A DNA stretch of 64,000 bases, taken from Nocardioides halotolerans DSM 19273. GTDB taxonomy: Bacteria > Actinomycetota > Actinomycetes > Propionibacteriales > Nocardioidaceae. This document shows, one piece after another, positions 60,672 through 64,000 of the stretch. Positions within the stretch are counted from its first letter, which is position 1. Every line of letters begins with the position of its first letter. The DNA lies in the NCBI RefSeq assembly GCF_000422805.1, contig NZ_KE383922.1:671772-735771 (forward strand), read 5' to 3'. The position numbers were made by a program, and so were the translations under genes. The notes beneath the pieces were generated by a model. The model did not search any database. It saw nothing but the letters and a program-made list of their open reading frames with translations, and was not told where the DNA came from.

Positions 60672-61415
60672 TCAGTCGACGTGCAGGAAGACGGGTGGCT
60701 CGCCGCCGCCGTCGCAGGCGACGCGCGCCCCCGAGACGTACGACGCGAGGTCGCTGGCCAGGAACGCCACCACGTGGCCCACCTCGTCGGGGCGGGCCAT
60801 CCGGCCCAGCGGGATCGTGCGCTCGATCGCCGCGACGCGGGCGTCGTCGCCGTAGTGGTCGTCGGTCTGCTCGGTGCGGCACAGGCCGACGTCGACGGCG
60901 TTGACGCGCACCCTCGGTCCCCACTCCACGGCCAGCGACCGGGTGAGGGAGTCCAGCCCGGCCTTCGCCGCGGCGTAGGCCGCGATCGTGGGCGCCGGGC
61001 GGTGCGCGGAGATGGAGGAGATGTTGACGATCGAGCCGCCCCCCTCCTGCCGCTGCATCACCGCGTTGGCGGCCTGCGCGACCAGCAGCGGGCTGAGCAG
61101 GTTGAGGCCGACGACCTTGTCGTGGAACCGCGGCGACGCCGTCGCCGCGTCGGCGCTCGGCGCTCCTCCGGCGTTGTTGACCAGCAGGTCGAGCCGGCCG
61201 TGGTCGCTGACGAGGCCCTCGACCAGGGCGGCGACCGCCTCGGGGTCGCGGACGTCGCAGACCCGGTGGTCCGGCGCACCGGTCACCTCGGTGCGGGAGC
61301 AGGTGACCACGAGGGCGCCGGCCTCCCGCAGGACCTGCGCGACGCCGAGCCCGATGCCGCGGGTGCCGCCGGTGACGAGCGCGACCCGCTCGGTCAGGTC
61401 CACGGTCAGCGCCAT
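60672..61415 (-). CDS. Short-chain dehydrogenase, Rv3549c-like
   Basis: A 247-residue classical SDR. LVTGGTRGIGLGVAQVLREAG, NNAGGAPSADAA, VNISSISAHRP (Ser) and YAAAKAGLDSL (Tyr/Lys) are the motifs. SRTEVTG after the second strand suggests NADP or NAD unclear. It starts 11 bases from an 18-bp palindrome shared with echA20, so it and the following SDR are probably co-regulated with ipdAB. Its position equals Rv3549c. Substrate unknown, likely a ring C/D intermediate. Confidence 0.85.
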   Translation of the reverse strand: MALTVDLTERVALVTGGTRGIGLGVAQVLREAGALVVTCSRTEVTGAPDHRVCDVRDPEAVAALVEGLVSDHGRLDLLVNNAGGAPSADAATASPRFHDKVVGLNLLSPLLVAQAANAVMQRQEGGGSIVNISSISAHRPAPTIAAYAAAKAGLDSLTRSLAVEWGPRVRVNAVDVGLCRTEQTDDHYGDDARVAAIERTIPLGRMARPDEVGHVVAFLASDLASYVSGARVACDGGGEPPVFLHVD

Positions 61416-61426
61416 GCTGCTACTCT

Positions 61427-61444
61427 ACCAAGCAAATGCTTGGT
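61427..61444. promoter_or_regulatory. KstR2-like palindrome, SDR/echA20 divergent promoter
   Basis: ACCAAGCA-AA-TGCTTGGT is a perfect 8-2-8 inverted repeat. Its half-sites AnCAAG and CTTGnT are those of the reported KstR2 motif AnCAAGnnCTTGnT, but here the spacer is 6 bases instead of 2. It sits between the SDR ATG (11 bases) and the echA20 GTG (20 bases). The genes it flanks belong to the KstR2 group in mycobacteria. Confidence 0.72.
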
Positions 61445-61464
61445 TGTGTGGAGGAGGAGCCTGC

Positions 61465-62235
61465 GTGAGCGTCACCAGCGAGCTGCGCGCCGACGGCATC
61501 CGCGTCGTCACGATGGACGCTCCCCCGGTCAACGCGTTGACCGTGCAGGGCTGGTTCGACGTGGCGGGCGCTCTCGACGAGGCGTCGTCCGACGCCGCCA
61601 CCAAGGTGGTGGTGCTCCGGGCCGAGGGTCGCGGGTTCAACGCCGGCGTGGACATCAAGGAGATGCAGCACACCACGGGGTTCGACGCCCTGATCGGCGC
61701 CAACCGCGGCTGCTACGCGGCGTTCAAGGCGGTCTACGAGTGCGCGGTGCCCGTGGTCGCCGCTGTCCAGGGCTTCTGCCTCGGCGGCGGGGTCGGCCTG
61801 GTCGGCAACGCCGACTGCGTCGTCGCCAGCGACGACGCCTACTTCGGCGTGCCGGAGGTCGACCGTGGCGCGCTCGGGGCGGCCACGCACCTGGCCCGGC
61901 TGGTGCCCCCGCACCTGATGCGCACGCTCTACTTCACCGGCCGCACGATCAGCGCCCACGACCTGCTCCCCCACGGGAGCGTGCTCGAGGTGGTCCCCCG
62001 CGACCGGCTCGACGAGACCGCGCTCGGGGTGGCCGGCGAGATCGCCGCGAAGGACGGCCGGGTGATCCGCGCCGCCAAGGAGGCGCTCAACGGGATCGAC
62101 CCCGTCGACGTCAACAGGAGCTACCGCTTCGAGCAGGGGTTCACCTTCGAGCTCAACCTCTCCGGGGTGAGCGACGAGCTGCGCGACGACTTCGCGGGCA
62201 CGGACAAGGCGCGCTCGGCGAGGGAGGAGCAGTGA
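61465..62235 (+). CDS. echA20: Steroid ring-D-opening crotonase EchA20
   Basis: Crotonase-family protein of 256 residues. VVTMDAPPVNALTVQGW, VVLRAEGRGFNAGVDIKEMQ (oxyanion hole) and AVQGFCLGGGVGLVGNADCVVAS are typical. PEVDRGALGAATHLARLVP follows. In mycobacteria EchA20 hydrolytically opens the last D-ring CoA thioester intermediate. The GTG start after GGAGGAGG is chosen; upstream reading would cross the palindrome. It overlaps ipdA by 4 bases. Gene order equals Rv3550-Rv3551-Rv3552-Rv3553. Confidence 0.88.
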   Translation: MSVTSELRADGIRVVTMDAPPVNALTVQGWFDVAGALDEASSDAATKVVVLRAEGRGFNAGVDIKEMQHTTGFDALIGANRGCYAAFKAVYECAVPVVAAVQGFCLGGGVGLVGNADCVVASDDAYFGVPEVDRGALGAATHLARLVPPHLMRTLYFTGRTISAHDLLPHGSVLEVVPRDRLDETALGVAGEIAAKDGRVIRAAKEALNGIDPVDVNRSYRFEQGFTFELNLSGVSDELRDDFAGTDKARSAREEQ

Positions 62236-63113
62236 CCAAGGGACCGCGCGACAAGACGATGACGATCGACGAGGTCGTCGCCTCGCTGGAGGACGGCATC
62301 ACCCTCGGCATCGGGGGGTGGGGGCCGCGCCGCAAGCCGATGGCCCTGGTCCGGGCGATCCTGCGCTCGGACCTGAAGGACCTCACGCTGGTCAGCTGGG
62401 GCGGCGCCGACGTCGGGCTGCTCGTCCGCGCCGGCAAGGTCCGGAAGCTCGTCTACGCGTTCGTCTCCCTCGACTCCGTCCCTCTCGAGCCGAACTTCCA
62501 GAAGGCCCGCCAGGAGGGCACCATCCCCGAGGTCGTCGAGCTCGACGAGGGGATGTTCCAGACCGGGCTGCGGGCGGCGGCCCAGCGCCTGCCATTCCTC
62601 CCGATGCGGGCCGGCCTCGGCTCCGACGTGCTGGTCCACAACCCGTGGATCAAGACCGTCACCAGCCCGTACGCCGACGGCCAGGAGCTCGTCGCCGTCC
62701 CGGCCCTCGAGCTCGACGTCGCGCTGGTGCACCTCAACCGAGCCGACCGGCACGGCAACGCGACCTACCTCGGCCCGGACCCCTACTTCGACGACCTCTT
62801 CTGCATGGCCGCCGAGCGCGCCTACGTCTCGTGCGAGCAGATCATCGACACCGCCGGGCTCACCGTCGACACCCCGGTGCAGCGACTCCTGGTCAGCCGG
62901 ATGATGGTCGACGGCGTGGTGGAGACGCCGAACGGCGCGCACTTCACCACGTGCACGCCCGACTACGAGCGCGACGAGCGGTTCCAGCGTGCCTACGCCG
63001 CGGCGGCGGGCGGGACCGACGAGGAGTGGGCGGCGTTCGAGGAGCGGTTCCTGCGAGGCGACGAGGCGGCGTACCAAGCCGCTGTCCGGACTTTCGCCGA
63101 GGAGCAGCAGTGA
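62232..63113 (+). CDS. ipdA: Cholesterol ring-C-cleaving hydrolase alpha subunit IpdA
   Basis: A 293-residue alpha subunit of a class I CoA-transferase-like hydrolase. GITLGIGGWGPRRKPMALVRAIL is the N-terminal CoA-transferase loop. GGADVGLLVRAGKVRKLVYAFVSLDSVPLEPNFQKA and VHLNRADRHGNATYLGPDPYFD follow. IpdAB opens the last ring of the steroid nucleus (COCHEA-CoA hydrolase) rather than transferring CoA. GTG start overlapping echA20; stop overlapping ipdB. Plain 3-oxoadipate CoA-transferase is excluded by length and neighbours. Confidence 0.89.
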   Translation: MTKGPRDKTMTIDEVVASLEDGITLGIGGWGPRRKPMALVRAILRSDLKDLTLVSWGGADVGLLVRAGKVRKLVYAFVSLDSVPLEPNFQKARQEGTIPEVVELDEGMFQTGLRAAAQRLPFLPMRAGLGSDVLVHNPWIKTVTSPYADGQELVAVPALELDVALVHLNRADRHGNATYLGPDPYFDDLFCMAAERAYVSCEQIIDTAGLTVDTPVQRLLVSRMMVDGVVETPNGAHFTTCTPDYERDERFQRAYAAAAGGTDEEWAAFEERFLRGDEAAYQAAVRTFAEEQQ

Positions 63114-63874
63114 CTCCCACCCGCGCCGACGTCTGCGCCGCCGCCATCGCCGATGCGTTCGCCGACGACGGCGAGATCTTCGCCAGCCCGATGGGGCTGC
63201 TCCCGATGCTCGGCGTGCGGCTGTGCCGGCTGACCCAGAACCCCGACCTCGTGATCTCCGACGGTGAGTCGCTGTTCCTCGCGAGTCCACCTCCCCTCTT
63301 TGCCAAGGGAGACGTCGTGGAGGGCTGGATCCCGTTCCGGCGGGTCTTCGACGTCGTGGCGTACGGCAAGCGCCACGTGATGATGGGCGCCACCCAGGTC
63401 GACCGGCACGGCAACCAGAACATCTCCGCGATCGGCGACTTCGCGCGCCCCACCCGCCAGCTCCTCGGCTCCCGCGGCGCGCCCGGCAACACCGTCAACA
63501 ACCGGACGTCCTACTGGGTCCCGAAGCACTCCCCGCGCGTCTTCGTCGAGCAGGTCGACGTCGTCTCTGGCGTCGGGCCCACCCGGGCGAAGGCCGCGGG
63601 CACCGGCGCGTCGCGCTACCACGACATCCACCGGATCGTGTCCAACCTCGCGGTCTTCGACCTGCACGGGCCGGGCGACACGCTGCGGCTGCTGAGCGTC
63701 CACCCCGGCGTCACCCTCGACGAGGTGCGCGAGGCATCCGGCTGCGACGTGCACGTGGACGGCGACGGCGCCGTCCCCGAGAGCCGCCTCCCCACGCCCG
63801 AGGAGCTGGTGCTGGTCAACGAGGTGCTCGACCCGAAGGGGCTGCGGTTCAAGGAGGTGCCCCGGGATGCTTGA
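63110..63874 (+). CDS. ipdB: Cholesterol ring-C-cleaving hydrolase beta subunit IpdB
   Basis: A 254-residue beta subunit partner of IpdA. ISDGESLFLASPPPLFAKGD, FDVVAYGKRHVMMGATQVDRHGNQNISAIGDF and LLGSRGAPGNTVNNRTSYWVPKHSPRVFVE are family blocks; the usual beta-subunit CoA-transferase Glu motif (ENG-type) is not seen. This fits a hydrolase role. It overlaps ipdA by 4 bases and the ipdC-like ATG by 8 bases, so subunits are made in step. Confidence 0.89.
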   Translation: MTPTRADVCAAAIADAFADDGEIFASPMGLLPMLGVRLCRLTQNPDLVISDGESLFLASPPPLFAKGDVVEGWIPFRRVFDVVAYGKRHVMMGATQVDRHGNQNISAIGDFARPTRQLLGSRGAPGNTVNNRTSYWVPKHSPRVFVEQVDVVSGVGPTRAKAAGTGASRYHDIHRIVSNLAVFDLHGPGDTLRLLSVHPGVTLDEVREASGCDVHVDGDGAVPESRLPTPEELVLVNEVLDPKGLRFKEVPRDA

Positions 63875-64000
63875 CCAGGTCCTGCGCACGCCGTTCACCG
63901 ACCTCGTCGGCGTCCCCCACCCGGTGGTGCAGACCGGGATGGGCTGGGTGTCCGGCCCGCGGCTGGTGAGCGGTACGGCGAACGCCGGCGGGCTGGGCAT
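63867..64000 (+). CDS. ipdC: NMO-family oxidoreductase IpdC (truncated by window end)
   Basis: Only the first 44 residues are present: MLDQVLRTPFTDLVGVPHPV followed by VQTGMGWVSGPRLVSGTANAGGLG. This is the N-terminal flavin-binding start of nitronate monooxygenase-type TIM barrels. Overlap with ipdB and the Rv3553 position support IpdC, a flavin-dependent enzyme of ring C/D breakdown. The remaining gene is beyond the right edge. Confidence 0.82.
   Translation, partial: MLDQVLRTPFTDLVGVPHPVVQTGMGWVSGPRLVSGTANAGGLG

Noticed and set aside
62232..63874. Ordinary 3-oxoacid CoA-transferase for the ipdA/ipdB pair
   Set aside because: Coupling to echA20 and the ipdC-like gene, and no visible ENG-type Glu motif in the beta subunit, favour the IpdAB hydrolase.

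Overview
The window is high-GC (roughly 70%) actinobacterial DNA with dense, often ATGA/GTGA-overlapping genes and frequent GTG starts. WhiA, RbpA, OpcA, mycothiol-dependent DinB-like proteins, F420-type luciferase-like monooxygenases, CYP125-type P450s and a LexA box of the mycobacterial type all point to an actinomycete. Overall style suggests a Nocardioides-like member of the Propionibacteriales, but the genus is an inference.

Layout. (1) 1-8.7 kb: the 5' end of ctaB on the minus strand, then a pentose-phosphate/upper-glycolysis operon tkt-tal-pgi-zwf-opcA-pgl. (2) 8.7-17.4 kb, minus strand: rbpA, secG, tpiA-pgk-gap, and whiA-yvcK-rapZ-uvrC. (3) 17.4-25.6 kb: a Tat/lipobox Rieske protein, uvrA with a LexA box, a mycothiol-dependent-isomerase-like protein, an MBL-fold hydrolase, a GT-C-like membrane protein, a PAP2 phosphatase and a secreted protein. 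(4) 25.6-49.9 kb: steroid side-chain and ring genes. These are kshA-orf-kshB, chsE4-chsE5-fadD17, fadD19-NMO opposite echA19, a fadD8-like ligase, and an F420 monooxygenase opposite a DUF35 protein-ltp4-ltp3 set. They are interspersed with lemA, cytochrome b561, a CoA-transferase/hydrolase and small proteins. (5) 49.9-55.9 kb: a 147-bp imperfect inverted repeat, VOC and DUF2007 proteins, a ClgR/PopR-like regulator, a QueA-like protein with an SDR, a clpP pair and map. (6) 55.9-64 kb: two tandem CYP125-type P450s opposite fadA5, two SDRs opposite echA20-ipdA-ipdB-ipdC. This last block follows the gene order of the M. tuberculosis Rv3545c-Rv3553 segment.

How it works together. Regions 4 and 6 together encode much of a sterol catabolic route: P450 oxidation of the side-chain terminus, CoA activation (FadD17/FadD19), heteromeric acyl-CoA dehydrogenase (ChsE4-ChsE5), hydration (EchA19), thiolysis (FadA5), retro-aldol-type enzymes for C-24-branched chains (Ltp3/Ltp4 with a DUF35 partner), 9-alpha-hydroxylation of the nucleus (KshAB) and opening of rings D and C (EchA20, IpdAB, IpdC). 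Six KstR-type operators sit in five divergent intergenic regions, most overlapping apparently leaderless outward promoters. A different 18-bp palindrome controls the echA20 divergon. Ring A/B genes (hsa, kstD) and kstR/kstR2 are not in the window.

No tRNA, rRNA, CRISPR array, insertion sequence or prophage gene was seen. No gene-free stretch exceeds 300 bases; the longest (49886-50111) holds the inverted-repeat structure.
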